Positions 53,032 to 62,016 of a stretch of DNA of 64,000 nt are shown here, one piece after another (position 1 is the stretch's first letter; the number at the start of each line of letters is the position of its first letter). The position numbers were made by a program, and so were the translations under genes. The notes under the pieces were generated by a model. The model was given only the letters and a program-made list of their open reading frames with translations. It did no database searches and was not told where the DNA came from. This stretch comes from Pelagicoccus sp. SDUM812002 (GTDB lineage Bacteria; Verrucomicrobiota; Verrucomicrobiia; Opitutales; Opitutaceae): the NCBI RefSeq assembly GCF_031127835.1, contig NZ_JARXHX010000009.1, positions 1-64,000 of the forward strand. Direction: 5' to 3'.

Positions 53032-55889
53032 CTAGGCTGTAAGATCTTTGTTCAACTCCTCGATGAGGGGGTCTATATTGTCGCCGAATAGTTGATACAT
53101 TTTGCCGAGGCCGCCTTGGGCGTCGAAGGGGGCGTAGTCGAGGTCGTCGCGTTCGAAACGGAAGGAAGTAACAATGTGGTCGCGGATCATTTGCACGAAG
53201 TCTGTCTGGGCATCGGTGAGGGGTTGGCCAGCATTCTTTCGCAGAATCCAATCGCGGAAGTTGCGGCGCACGGTGTCGGTGAAGGGAGTGAGGGTTTGGT
53301 CGAGTCCGCTGGCGCGGCGGATGAGGGCGATGAGGGCAGTGAGCTCGGTGAGGGGGCGGGCGTTTTCGGGCAGGGAGTCGAGGCGGGCGTAGGCTTCCCA
53401 GACGCGGAGCGGGGCGAGGCGTGGGGCCTCGGACTTGAGGACAGCGAGCACGTCTTTGATTTGGGCGAGGGTGACTTCCTGACGGCGGTGGGGCTGCTGG
53501 TAGTAGATGGTGAGGGCGTCGAGCTGGTCGCGGTGTTGTTGGCAGAAGGTTTCGAAGTCTAGGATGTAGGCGCTGGATCGCTCGCGGGCTTCGGTATTCC
53601 ACTCGGCGCGGAGGACGCGGTCGAGGGTGTCGTGGTCGATGGTCTGCATGTTGGCGGTGCAGGTTTCGACGATCTGGGTGACGACGGCTCCGGTGAGGGG
53701 CGTTTTGGCGGCGGCGACGAGCTGGCGCTGGGCGGTTTCCTTGGCGGCTTCGCCGGGATCGGCGTCTGGGGGAGTGCCAGTGAGTTCGCGGGCTTTTGTT
53801 CGATGGTCTCGCCGTCGATGGCGTGGAAAAGGGCTTTGACGAGCTGGCCGATGGTGGTGCCGCCCATGGCTTTAGCGATCTCGGCGTTTTGCTCGGGGTC
53901 GAGCTGGCGTTCGATGCGGGCGAGGCGTCCTGCTAAACTGGATACGGTGTCGGTATCGGTGGAGCCCATGACGACCTCCATGGCGAGGTCTTTGAGGGAA
54001 ATGGAGGGACGGGTGATGGGCGGGCGGCTGGGCGTCTTGCAGGAGCGGGTGACGCCGATGGCGTCGACGATGACGTAGTGGGTTTTGGCGGTCTTGGCGG
54101 CGGAGGAGACTTTTCGCAGGCTGTCGTGATCGAGGGTGCGGGTGCCGCGTCCCTTCATTTGCTCGAAGTAGCCACGGGATTTGACGTCGCGCATGAAGAG
54201 GAGGCACTCGAGCGGTTTGACGTCGGTGCCGGTGGCGATCATGTCGACGGTGACGGCGATGCGCGGGTAGTAGCTGTTGCGGAATTGGGAGAGGACGGAT
54301 TTGGGGTCTTCGGCTGGCTGGATGAACTCGTCCTCTACCTTTCGCTTGTCGTCGTTTTCGCCGAAGGTGATTTTCTTGACTCCTTTGACGCTGCCGAAGG
54401 TGACCTTTTTGCAGAAGGCGTTTCCTTCGCCGAACTCTTCGCGCACGATGTTGATAATGTCGTCGGCGTGGGAGTCGGTCTTGGCGAAGATGAGGGTTTT
54501 GGGGACTTGGAATTCGCCGTCGGCGTCGGTGCGGTCGGTGAAGATTTTGGGCAGCTGATCGCGGAAGGCGCGGATGACGGTGCGGATCTGGGAGGGGTTG
54601 ACTACGTCGCGATCGAGTTTCTTGGCGGTGTAGGTTTTGTCTTCGTGGGAGCGTTCCCAGACGTGGCGGCGGGTGAGCTTCTCGCGTTTTTCCACGGGGC
54701 CTTTGAGGACGGTGCCGCCGCGTTGGCCGACTTCGGTCTCGATGAGATAGACTTCGCCCTGAACGTTGACGCCTTCGGCTACGGCTTGGTCGTGCGTGTA
54801 TTCAGAAACGACGTTCTGCTTGAAAAAGGCGTAGGTGTTGGCCTCGGGGGTAGCGGTGAGACCGACGAGGAAGGAGTCGAAGTAGTCGAGGACTTGGCAC
54901 CAGAGATTGTAGATGGAGCGGTGGCACTCATCGATGATGATGAGGTCGAAGAATTCCGGCGGGACCTTGGAGTTGTAGGATACGGGGAGCGGTTCGCGGC
55001 GGCGTCCGGTGCCTTCGTTTGGGTTTTGTTCTTCGGCGGATGCGTCGAGGTCTTTGCCCTGAAGAATCGAATACATGCGCTGGATGGTGGAGATGCAGAC
55101 TTCGGCGTCTTTCGGGACATGGGAGGACGCAAGGCGCTGGACGGTGTGGAGCTCGGTGAACTTGCGGTTGTCGTCGCTGGGCGTGTAGGCGAGGAACTCC
55201 TGCTCGGCTTGCTCCCCGAGGTTTCGGGTATCGACGAGGAAGAGGACGCGGCGGACGTGGGCGTGTTTGAGCAGTCGGTAGATGGAGGTGATTGCGGTGA
55301 AGGTTTTTCCGGCGCCGGTGGCCATCTGGATGAGGGCGCGGGGGTGTGCCTTTCTGAGGGAGGCTTCGAGCTGAGTGATAGCGGAGATCTGACACTGGCG
55401 AAGGCCTGTGGGATCGAGCTCGGGGATGTCGTGGAAGCGGGTGCGAAGGGAGTGTTGCGCTGCGAGGGACTCGCGTAGGGTTTCGGGGCGGTGGAATTGG
55501 AAGACTTCGCGGGAGCGCGGCTTGGGATCGCGTTGGTCGGTGAAGCGGGAGATGATGCCGGTGGCTTCGTAGAGGAAGGGAAGCGGGATACCATTGTTTT
55601 GCACCCACTTGAGTTTGGCGGAGGCGTAGCCTTCGGTTTGGTCTTCCGCAGTGGTGATGCTTTGACCGGCTTCTTCACGCTTAGCCTCAATGACGCCGAC
55701 GGGCTGGCTATCAACAAAGAGGACGTAGTCGGCAGGGCCGATATCGGTGGTGTACTCGCGGACGGCTTGGCCTTGGCCGGCATTGAAGTCGATGGTTGTC
55801 TTATCCTGAACGACCCAGCCGGAGGCGGCGAGTTGGGCGTAGATCGCGTCGCGAGCGACTTGCTCGGGATTTTGGTTGGGAGAGGACAT
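53032..55889 (-). pseudogene. hsdR: Type I restriction endonuclease subunit, frameshifted near the C-terminus
   Basis: From ATG 55889 the protein has the N-terminal nuclease domain ('GPADYVLF...GVIEAKRE'), Walker A 'MATGAGKTFTAI' (~192), the DECH box 'IIDECHRS' (~315), 'VGLTATPE' and the helicase C-terminal motifs ('FAKTDSHAD', 'GRGTRTLD'). The frame breaks at a run of four A (53794-53797). Adding one A restores 'QKARELTGTPPDADP' and a ~240-residue C-terminal helical domain ending 'EELNKDLTA' at 53032. Nuclease and motor remain readable but the complex-assembly domain is detached. Confidence 0.88.
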
Positions 55890-55994
55890 TCGAAGAGTGG
55901 GAGGAAGCGTCGAATGCTAGACTCTGTGGGGATCGGAGCGTTTGCCAATCTAAAGGTTTTTACTTACGAGTGGCTGTTCGATGAATCGCGACTC

Positions 55995-57359
55995 CTACTT
56001 GTTGAAATGGGCGAGGAGGCGGTGGTGGACGCCTGTGGAGGTGAGTTGTTCGTCGGAGGTGATGGGAGAGATGAAGACGGGCCAGTCGGACTTGTTTTTG
56101 GGACAGGTGCCGTGGGAGCCTTTGACGAGGGTGGCGTCGAGGGGGATGACGTCCAGTAGGGCGCGGAAACCGAGCTTCTTTTTTAGGAGGAACTTGGCGA
56201 TCTTGGCGGATGGGAACTTTAGCTTGAGATCGATAAAGAGTTCGACGGGGTCGTAGCCGGCTTTGCGGTGAATGTCGACGCAACGGGCGAAGTCGGGAGC
56301 AACGGCGTCGTCGAACCAGTAGTAGTAGGTGAACCAGGCGTTTTCCTCGGAGACTGCGATGAGATCTCCACTGCGCTCGTGGGCGATGCCGGCTTCGATT
56401 TGTTGTTCGCGGTCGAGGACTTGGGCGACGCCGGGCAGGGCGGCGAGGGTGTCGCGGACTTGGGTCTGGATGGTTGGGTCGTTGAGGTAGACGTGGGCGA
56501 CTTGGTGGTCGGCGATGGCGAAGGCTTTGCTGGCGCCGCAGTCGAGCTGCTCGAGTCCGAGCTCGTCTTTGACGGTGATCCAACCTTTTTCTCGCAGGGC
56601 GCGGTTGATGTGGATGGGCTGGTCGACTTCTGTGATTCCGTATTCGGAAAGCAATACGACTTGCACGTCGCGGCTGGCGAAGTAGTCGAGCAGCTCTCCG
56701 ACGACAGCGTCGATGGCTTGCAGGTCTCGGGCGATGTCGGGGTGGTTGGGGCCGAGACGCTGGAGGTTATAGTCGAGGTGGGGAAGGTAGACGAGGTTGA
56801 GGTGAGGGCTGTGTTTTTCTTCGACCCATTGGGCGGATTTTGCGATCCATTGGGAGGAGGGGATCCCGGCTTGGGGGCCCCAGAAGGTGAAGAAGGGGAA
56901 GTCGCCGAGGTCGGATTTGATCTCCTCGCGCATGCCCATGGGGTGGGTGTAGACGTCGAAGACTTTGCGTCCGTCGGCGGGGTACATGGGGCGTGGAGTG
57001 ATGCTGTAGTCGACCGACGAATACATGTTGTACCACCAGAAGAGTTTGGCACAGGTGAAGTCCGGATTTTTTTCGCGAAGCTTATCCCAGATTTTGGGTT
57101 GGGAGACGAGGTGGTTGGATTGCTTCCAGAAATGAATCTCGGAGTAGTCGCGGTTGTACCAGCCGTTGGCGACGATGCCGTGCTGGGATGCGGTGGTTCC
57201 GGTGAGGTAGTCGGACTGGGCGGTGCAGGTGACGGCGGGGAAGGCGGGCTTGACGTAGGAGAGGTTATTCGCTGTCACGTATTTTTGAATACGGGGGGTG
57301 TGGGGGCCGATGTGCCCTTGGGTGAGGCCTACGATATTGATGACGGCGACGCGTTGCAT
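55995..57359 (-). CDS. eboF: Ebo cluster alkaline phosphatase-family protein (nucleotide pyrophosphatase-like)
   Basis: The 454-residue type I phosphodiesterase/nucleotide pyrophosphatase has the nucleophile region 'PAFPAVTCTAQSDYLTGTTA' (~38), 'SQHGIVANGWY', metal ligands in 'LPHLDYNLQ' (~205) and 'LLSEYGITEV' (~247), and a C-terminal 'DHQVAHVY'/'KGSHG' pair. It is the last gene of the Ebo set. The leaving-group substrate is unknown. A broken second copy of its 3' end lies at 43.7-43.9 kb. Confidence 0.88.
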   Translation of the reverse strand: MQRVAVINIVGLTQGHIGPHTPRIQKYVTANNLSYVKPAFPAVTCTAQSDYLTGTTASQHGIVANGWYNRDYSEIHFWKQSNHLVSQPKIWDKLREKNPDFTCAKLFWWYNMYSSVDYSITPRPMYPADGRKVFDVYTHPMGMREEIKSDLGDFPFFTFWGPQAGIPSSQWIAKSAQWVEEKHSPHLNLVYLPHLDYNLQRLGPNHPDIARDLQAIDAVVGELLDYFASRDVQVVLLSEYGITEVDQPIHINRALREKGWITVKDELGLEQLDCGASKAFAIADHQVAHVYLNDPTIQTQVRDTLAALPGVAQVLDREQQIEAGIAHERSGDLIAVSEENAWFTYYYWFDDAVAPDFARCVDIHRKAGYDPVELFIDLKLKFPSAKIAKFLLKKKLGFRALLDVIPLDATLVKGSHGTCPKNKSDWPVFISPITSDEQLTSTGVHHRLLAHFNK

Positions 57360-57379
57360 GGCAGTTTAAAGTTTTGCCT

Positions 57380-57428
57380 ACGAATCGCACTAATCAAATT
57401 TAAATCAGCGAAGATTCGTGTGATTGGT
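57380..57428. repeat. Imperfect inverted repeat between eboD and eboF
   Basis: ACGAATCGCACTAATC (57380-57395) and GATTCGTGTGATTGGT (57413-57428) pair at 13 of 16 positions. The sequence type ('cacgaat..cac.aat') recurs near 42.81 and 58.61 kb, a second family of dispersed intergenic repeats. Confidence 0.5.
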
Positions 57429-57436
57429 GGGGGGGA

Positions 57437-58594
57437 CTAGCGCGGTAAGGAATTTATGGATTGAAGGATTTTTTCGGTGTCCATCTCGTGGACTTCGAAG
57501 CGTTGGCCGATTTTCTTGAGCAGGGTGATGGTGAGGAGTCCACCGAGATGCTCGCGGAATTCTTCGAGTCCTGCGAGGGTGGCGTTTTTTTCGTCGTCCG
57601 TTGTTTGCTCGAGCTCGGGCGCGTAGGTAGGTAGCTTTAGCTTCGTGATAAGGGAAAGGATGCGGTCGACACTGGCGGAATCGAGATAACCCATTTCCTG
57701 AGAGTAGAGGGTGTCGATAGCGATGCCGATAGCTACAGCTTCTCCATGCGATATGCGGAAGTCGGAGAGTTGCTCGAGTTTGTGGGCAGCCCAGTGTCCG
57801 AAATCTAGGGGACGAACGGAACCCATCTCGAAGGGGTCCCCGGAGGTCGCGATGTGGGTGACGTGGTGCTGGGCTGAGCGGTGCACGAGCTCGCGGACTG
57901 CGGACGGCTCAAAGGCGTTGAGGGCGTCCGCTTGGCTTTCGATCCAGTCGAAGAAGGTGGCGTCGCGGATGAGGGCGACCTTGATGGCCTCGATGTAGCC
58001 GTTTCGCAGGTGCTGCTCGGGTAAGGTTTCGAGGAAAGAGAAATCATTCACGACTGCGTAGGGTGGCGCGAATGTACCGACGAAGTTTTTCTTTCTATGG
58101 AAGTTGAAGCCGTTTTTGACGCCTACTCCTGCGTCGCCTTGACCGAGAGTAGTAGTGGGAAAACGGATATGGCGGATTCCGCGGTGAGCGGTTGCGGCGG
58201 CGAAGCCGACAGTGTCTAGAAGAGCCCCTCCGCCGATGGCGATGAGATAGGAGTGGCGGCAGATCTTTTGGTCCTCGATCTGGGCGTAGATCTTTTTGAG
58301 GTAGTCAGTCTCGTTCTTGATAGGCTCTCCCGCGGGAAGAAGGTGAATGCCGCGCAGGTTGAGGTCTTCGTCGTGGTGCTGGAAGTAGGATTCGATCTGA
58401 GGAACTAGGGAAGGATTGGCGGCGGCGACACCTTCGTCGAGATAGAAAATGGCTTTGCGGCGGGATCCAGATTCCTTGGAACAGAGCAGGTTGAATAGGA
58501 GCGAATTGTCGATCGCAAAGGCATGCTCGGTGAAGAGGACCCGTAGTTGATACGGTATAGCGATGGAGTGCTCGATGTGTGGAAAGTTAATCAT
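57437..58594 (-). CDS. eboD: Ebo cluster 3-dehydroquinate synthase homologue
   Basis: The 385-residue protein has the dehydroquinate-synthase fold: 'AIGGGALLDTVGFAAATAHR' (NAD-binding, ~115), 'RFPTTTLGQGDAGVGVKNG' (~141), 'GYIEAIKVALI' (~199) and zinc ligands in 'DFGHWAAHKLE' (~263) and 'RISHGEAVAIG' (~279). EboD proteins resemble sugar-phosphate cyclases and may act on a different substrate from AroB. ATG 58594 is preferred over the upstream in-frame ATG at 58627. Confidence 0.9.
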   Translation of the reverse strand: MINFPHIEHSIAIPYQLRVLFTEHAFAIDNSLLFNLLCSKESGSRRKAIFYLDEGVAAANPSLVPQIESYFQHHDEDLNLRGIHLLPAGEPIKNETDYLKKIYAQIEDQKICRHSYLIAIGGGALLDTVGFAAATAHRGIRHIRFPTTTLGQGDAGVGVKNGFNFHRKKNFVGTFAPPYAVVNDFSFLETLPEQHLRNGYIEAIKVALIRDATFFDWIESQADALNAFEPSAVRELVHRSAQHHVTHIATSGDPFEMGSVRPLDFGHWAAHKLEQLSDFRISHGEAVAIGIAIDTLYSQEMGYLDSASVDRILSLITKLKLPTYAPELEQTTDDEKNATLAGLEEFREHLGGLLTITLLKKIGQRFEVHEMDTEKILQSINSLPR

Positions 58595-58649
58595 TTGCTT
58601 TTGCCCTAGAATGACACGAGTGGGCACGGATTGGGATTTCGAATCTTTG

Positions 58650-59528
58650 TCAACTTGCTGGAATGAAGCGTTGAGCGGCAGTGGTGATCGCGAAAAGGGT
58701 GGCGAAGAGGATGAAGTGAGTCTGGCCTGCTAAGCCAAGGGTGGCGAGGATGAGTACGTCGAGCAAGGGAATGGAGGCGAGGAGAGGGCCGATTGTCTTG
58801 CCGATGATGAGTTGGTTGTGGACGCGGGCACGAAGGAAGGAGCGGACGTTCCAAGCAACGAAGAGAGCGAGAGCCGCGGTTTGGTAGGTGTCGAATCCGT
58901 GGCGATTATAATAGAATGCGCCGAGAACGGGGGCGGCGATCATAGCTAGGGCGGGGTAGTCTATGGCGTTGGAGGTGGCCTCGGTACGGGCGAGAAAGGT
59001 GACTCCCATCACGAAAACGAATACTGTACTGGCGGCGATGAGATGGTTGGTATCGATGCCGTTGGCGAATGCGGAGGCAACCGCGAGGTAAAGCAAGCCG
59101 CGACAGGCTCCCATGAAGATGGGGGCTATCGGGTTGCCTTTGTGGTTGTAGTCGTAGAGGAGGATGCTGGTGACGACGCCAGCGGCGAATACGGCGGGGA
59201 GCCATTGTGTGGCACCTTCGTCGTTGAGGAGGCCGGTCCAAGCGATGGCAGCGAAGCCGATCGCGATGAATGCGAAGGCTAAGTTACGTACGCAGGCCGC
59301 GGATATTTTTCCTGCTGGGATGGGTCGTTCGGCTCGTTGTTCGGCGTCTATCTCACGGTCGCAATAGTCATTCAAATACATGCCTCCGATGTAGAGGAGG
59401 CTGGCTCCGACGAGGTAGCTGGCGAGTTGGAGATTGTTGTATCCACCAACGATTATCCACGCGCAGAGGACGTTGGACCAGATGGTGGGAAGATTAGAGA
59501 TGCGGCCTAAGGTGAGATGAGTGCGCAT
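58650..59528 (-). CDS. eboC: Ebo cluster UbiA-like prenyltransferase
   Basis: The 292-residue membrane protein has eight to nine hydrophobic segments. The first UbiA Asp motif lies in 'YLNDYCDREIDAEQRAERPI' (~52) and a second Asp region in 'LLYDYNHKGNPIAP' (~127), where the usual DxxxD is partly changed. EboC belongs to the UbiA superfamily and is thought to prenylate or bind an isoprenoid-linked metabolite in the inner membrane. It lies 19 bp downstream of eboE and 55 bp upstream of eboD. Confidence 0.9.
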   Translation of the reverse strand: MRTHLTLGRISNLPTIWSNVLCAWIIVGGYNNLQLASYLVGASLLYIGGMYLNDYCDREIDAEQRAERPIPAGKISAACVRNLAFAFIAIGFAAIAWTGLLNDEGATQWLPAVFAAGVVTSILLYDYNHKGNPIAPIFMGACRGLLYLAVASAFANGIDTNHLIAASTVFVFVMGVTFLARTEATSNAIDYPALAMIAAPVLGAFYYNRHGFDTYQTAALALFVAWNVRSFLRARVHNQLIIGKTIGPLLASIPLLDVLILATLGLAGQTHFILFATLFAITTAAQRFIPAS

Positions 59529-59547
59529 GGGACCGGTGAGTGGTGAA

Positions 59548-60744
59548 TTAGACGATGAGGCTTCTCTGTTTCAGCTGCGGGAGGAGCCACTTGTATTCTG
59601 AGGTGACCTGGTCGACTGCGGATCTGCTGTGTAGTGAACCTGGCATGACAGCCCAAGTGTAAGTCTCCATCTCGAAGTGTTGACAGGTGTTGGGATGAGC
59701 AGCGACGTAGTCGAGAGCATCCAAGAGATGATCACTGGTAGAGAGCAGTGGAGATGATGGATCCGTGTGCAAGGGAATGTGGAAATGGATACGCCATTCC
59801 GAGGCGTTGTCCTGGCCGGAGCGACGAGCTTCGAGGGCCTCTGGGAGGTCAAGGTAGCGGTAGAGAGGATCGTGCGTACTTTCGGCCAATACTTGGTGTA
59901 GGTAGGTGGGTTCGCAGAAGGAGTCGAGTTGCGAGAGGGTTTTGGGGCTAAAGTCGCGAATTTTCAGGGCGGAGGAGAGGTGGAGCTTGGAGATGCGAAT
60001 ACCAGCGCTGGTGAAAGCGTCGAGAGACTTAGCAGCGTCCTCGTATTGGAGAGCGAGGTGGCAGGTGTCGTAGTTGACTCCAATGCGGCGTCGAATGGCG
60101 TCGGCGTCGGGTCGTTGATCTAGGAATTGTTCGAAAAATGCGATCGTCTCCGGGGTGGTTTCGAAGAGGCAGAGCGGCTCGGGTTCGAGCCCTAGGTGTA
60201 GGTCAGTATCATGTCTCTCGGAGAGACGTTCGATGTGCTGAAAAACCTGATACAGGTTTTCGTGCATGCCAGTGAGCTGTTCGGGAGTGGTATTAAAAGG
60301 TTTGAAGGAGCCAGGGACGGTGGATACGGAGCCGGAGACTCCTGAGGGTAGGAGCTGGACTAGCAGATCGAATAGTTGCTGGGTGTAGGCGAGGCGGTCT
60401 GGGGAGGTCCAATCGGGCAGGTAGACGTTTTCTTTTACGCGAGTATTGTGGAAGTCCCCGTAGGGAAAGCCGTTAATGGTGAAGACGTAACAATTTTCTT
60501 TATCCAGCCAACGCTGGAAGGCGAGGAGCGTTTGGGGCTGCTCGAGGTCGCGTGCAGCTGTTGCGGATAGGCGCAGCCCTATCGCGTATTCGCTGTCTGG
60601 ACACACCGATCGGCGAACGGAAAGAACTTCGTTTTGGAGAGAATGGAAGGTTTGCTCCCAGTCTTTTCCAGGATGTACGTTGGTGCAGTAGGCGAGGTGA
60701 GCTTGGTGCTGAAGGCGCATTTGGATTTTCGGTTCGGGTTGCAT
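59548..60744 (-). CDS. eboE: Ebo cluster metabolite-traffic protein, TIM-barrel
   Basis: The 398-residue xylose-isomerase-like TIM barrel has 'HLAYCTNVHPG' (~16), 'FTINGFPYGDFH' (~87), 'LGLEPEPLCLFET' (~185, metal Glu), 'VNYDTCHLALQYED' (~224, metal Asp/His) and 'FHIPLHTD' (~322). These match EboE. Metal ligands appear complete, so an isomerase or epimerase-type reaction is possible, but no substrate is known. Confidence 0.9.
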   Translation of the reverse strand: MQPEPKIQMRLQHQAHLAYCTNVHPGKDWEQTFHSLQNEVLSVRRSVCPDSEYAIGLRLSATAARDLEQPQTLLAFQRWLDKENCYVFTINGFPYGDFHNTRVKENVYLPDWTSPDRLAYTQQLFDLLVQLLPSGVSGSVSTVPGSFKPFNTTPEQLTGMHENLYQVFQHIERLSERHDTDLHLGLEPEPLCLFETTPETIAFFEQFLDQRPDADAIRRRIGVNYDTCHLALQYEDAAKSLDAFTSAGIRISKLHLSSALKIRDFSPKTLSQLDSFCEPTYLHQVLAESTHDPLYRYLDLPEALEARRSGQDNASEWRIHFHIPLHTDPSSPLLSTSDHLLDALDYVAAHPNTCQHFEMETYTWAVMPGSLHSRSAVDQVTSEYKWLLPQLKQRSLIV

Positions 60745-60890
60745 AACCGAAGGCGTAGGGGCTCACATTGTCGAGGTAATGCTGAGTATTTTCAGCTCCA
60801 GTCCAGGGGCCAAGGGGGGCTGGACTGTAAATTTGGCTGAAAATCGCAATGAGCCTCGCGAACGATCCGAAACGGGTAGGTGCGGTGCGA

Positions 60891-61694
60891 CTAGCCTAGC
60901 TTAAACTTGGGGCATTGGCTCAAGAAAGAATGTGGAGTTTTGTAGAAGACTTGGTCGATGGTCTCGTCGTCGTAGCCGCGTCTTCTCATTTCCATGGCGG
61001 CATAGGGGACGGCGAGGGGTACTGAGACGCCCCAGTCGCAAGCAGAATTCATCCACAGGCGTTCCGCTCCATAGGTTTCTATCATGTCGATAGCGCGAGG
61101 AGATGTGGCTTTGGATTCCGGGTAGAGCGTGATGCCGCCCCACATGCCTGCGTCCATGACGTACTTGACGGTGTGTTCCTCCACGTGGTCTATGAGTACG
61201 CGGGACGGGTCGATGCGAGAGTCAGACTTGATGAGGTCGACGATGAGTTGGGTGCCCTTGAGCTTGTCTTCGAGATGAGGGGTATGGACGAGGATGAGCT
61301 GTTGGTGCTGGGCGGCGAGGTCCACGTGGCGCTCGAGGATTGTCATCTCGTTGCGGCTGTTTTTGTTGAGGCCGATTTCGCCGATACCGAGGACGTTGGG
61401 CTTTTCGAGAAATTCAGGGATGAGGTCGATCACCTCATTGGCGAGAACGAGGTCCTCGGATTCTTTTGGGTTGATGCAGAGCCAGGAAAAGTGGGGCAGG
61501 TGAAACTTGGCGGCGCGGGCGGGCTCGTATTCGGTCAATTGGCGGAAATAGTCGAAGAAGCCCTTCGAGGAGCTGCGGTCGAACCCTGCCCAGAAAGCGG
61601 GTTCGCATACGGCTTTGCATCCGGCTGTGACCATGGATAGGTAGTCGTCCGTGGTTCTGCTTACCATGTGTGCGTGAGGCTCGATATAGCGCAT
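60891..61694 (-). CDS. eboB: Ebo cluster TatD-like metal-dependent hydrolase
   Basis: The 267-residue amidohydrolase-fold protein starts at ATG 61694 with '[18 protein letters not shown]' (metal HxH), followed by '[10 protein letters not shown]' (~121, metal Glu), 'LILVHTPH' (~149), 'LIDHVEEHT' (~184) and 'WMNSACDWG' (~231, metal Asp). It heads the Ebo run. I see no eboA upstream; the next 320 bp are empty and then a broken kinase gene begins. Confidence 0.9.
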   Translation of the reverse strand: MRYIEPHAHMVSRTTDDYLSMVTAGCKAVCEPAFWAGFDRSSSKGFFDYFRQLTEYEPARAAKFHLPHFSWLCINPKESEDLVLANEVIDLIPEFLEKPNVLGIGEIGLNKNSRNEMTILERHVDLAAQHQQLILVHTPHLEDKLKGTQLIVDLIKSDSRIDPSRVLIDHVEEHTVKYVMDAGMWGGITLYPESKATSPRAIDMIETYGAERLWMNSACDWGVSVPLAVPYAAMEMRRRGYDDETIDQVFYKTPHSFLSQCPKFKLG

Positions 61695-62016
61695 GCTTCG
61701 ATTGCTAACCGAGCGAGATGTCTTGGCAAACCGGAAAGCGAGAAGGTGTCGTTTCAACAATTGGCCTGGTCAATGAACTTGGTTGACCAAGCGCATATTT
61801 GCCGGGAGCTCTCGGAAAGTTTCGTGGTTTGCGCTGGGTTGGACAGATCGTGACCATCCCCCTTTTTCGCATTTTCTCGAGGCCAAAGCCGTGCTTAACA
61901 AACGTTCAACAATTTTGGGAAGAGTAACTTGCAGTATTTGGTTTTTCAGCGTCGGCTCGTTGATCATTAACGCATGAGGTCGCTATAACGCCATGAGGCG
62001 TTCTGTCATGTTCAAC
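61695..62016. other. Intergenic region upstream of eboB
   Basis: It contains a GGTCAA...TTGACC inverted repeat (61767-61787) that could be an operator for the Ebo genes, and a hairpin AACGCC-ATGA-GGCGTT (61987-62002) without a T-tract. No gene seen. Confidence 0.45.

Noticed and set aside
54078-55478. 466-codon open frame on the + strand opposite hsdR
   Set aside because: Low-complexity Gly/Val/Asp-rich translation caused by codon bias of the opposite gene; no domain, and hsdR on the other strand has all its motifs.
56268-57440. 390-codon open frame antisense to eboF
   Set aside because: Val/Gly/Asp-rich shadow; eboF has clear catalytic motifs.
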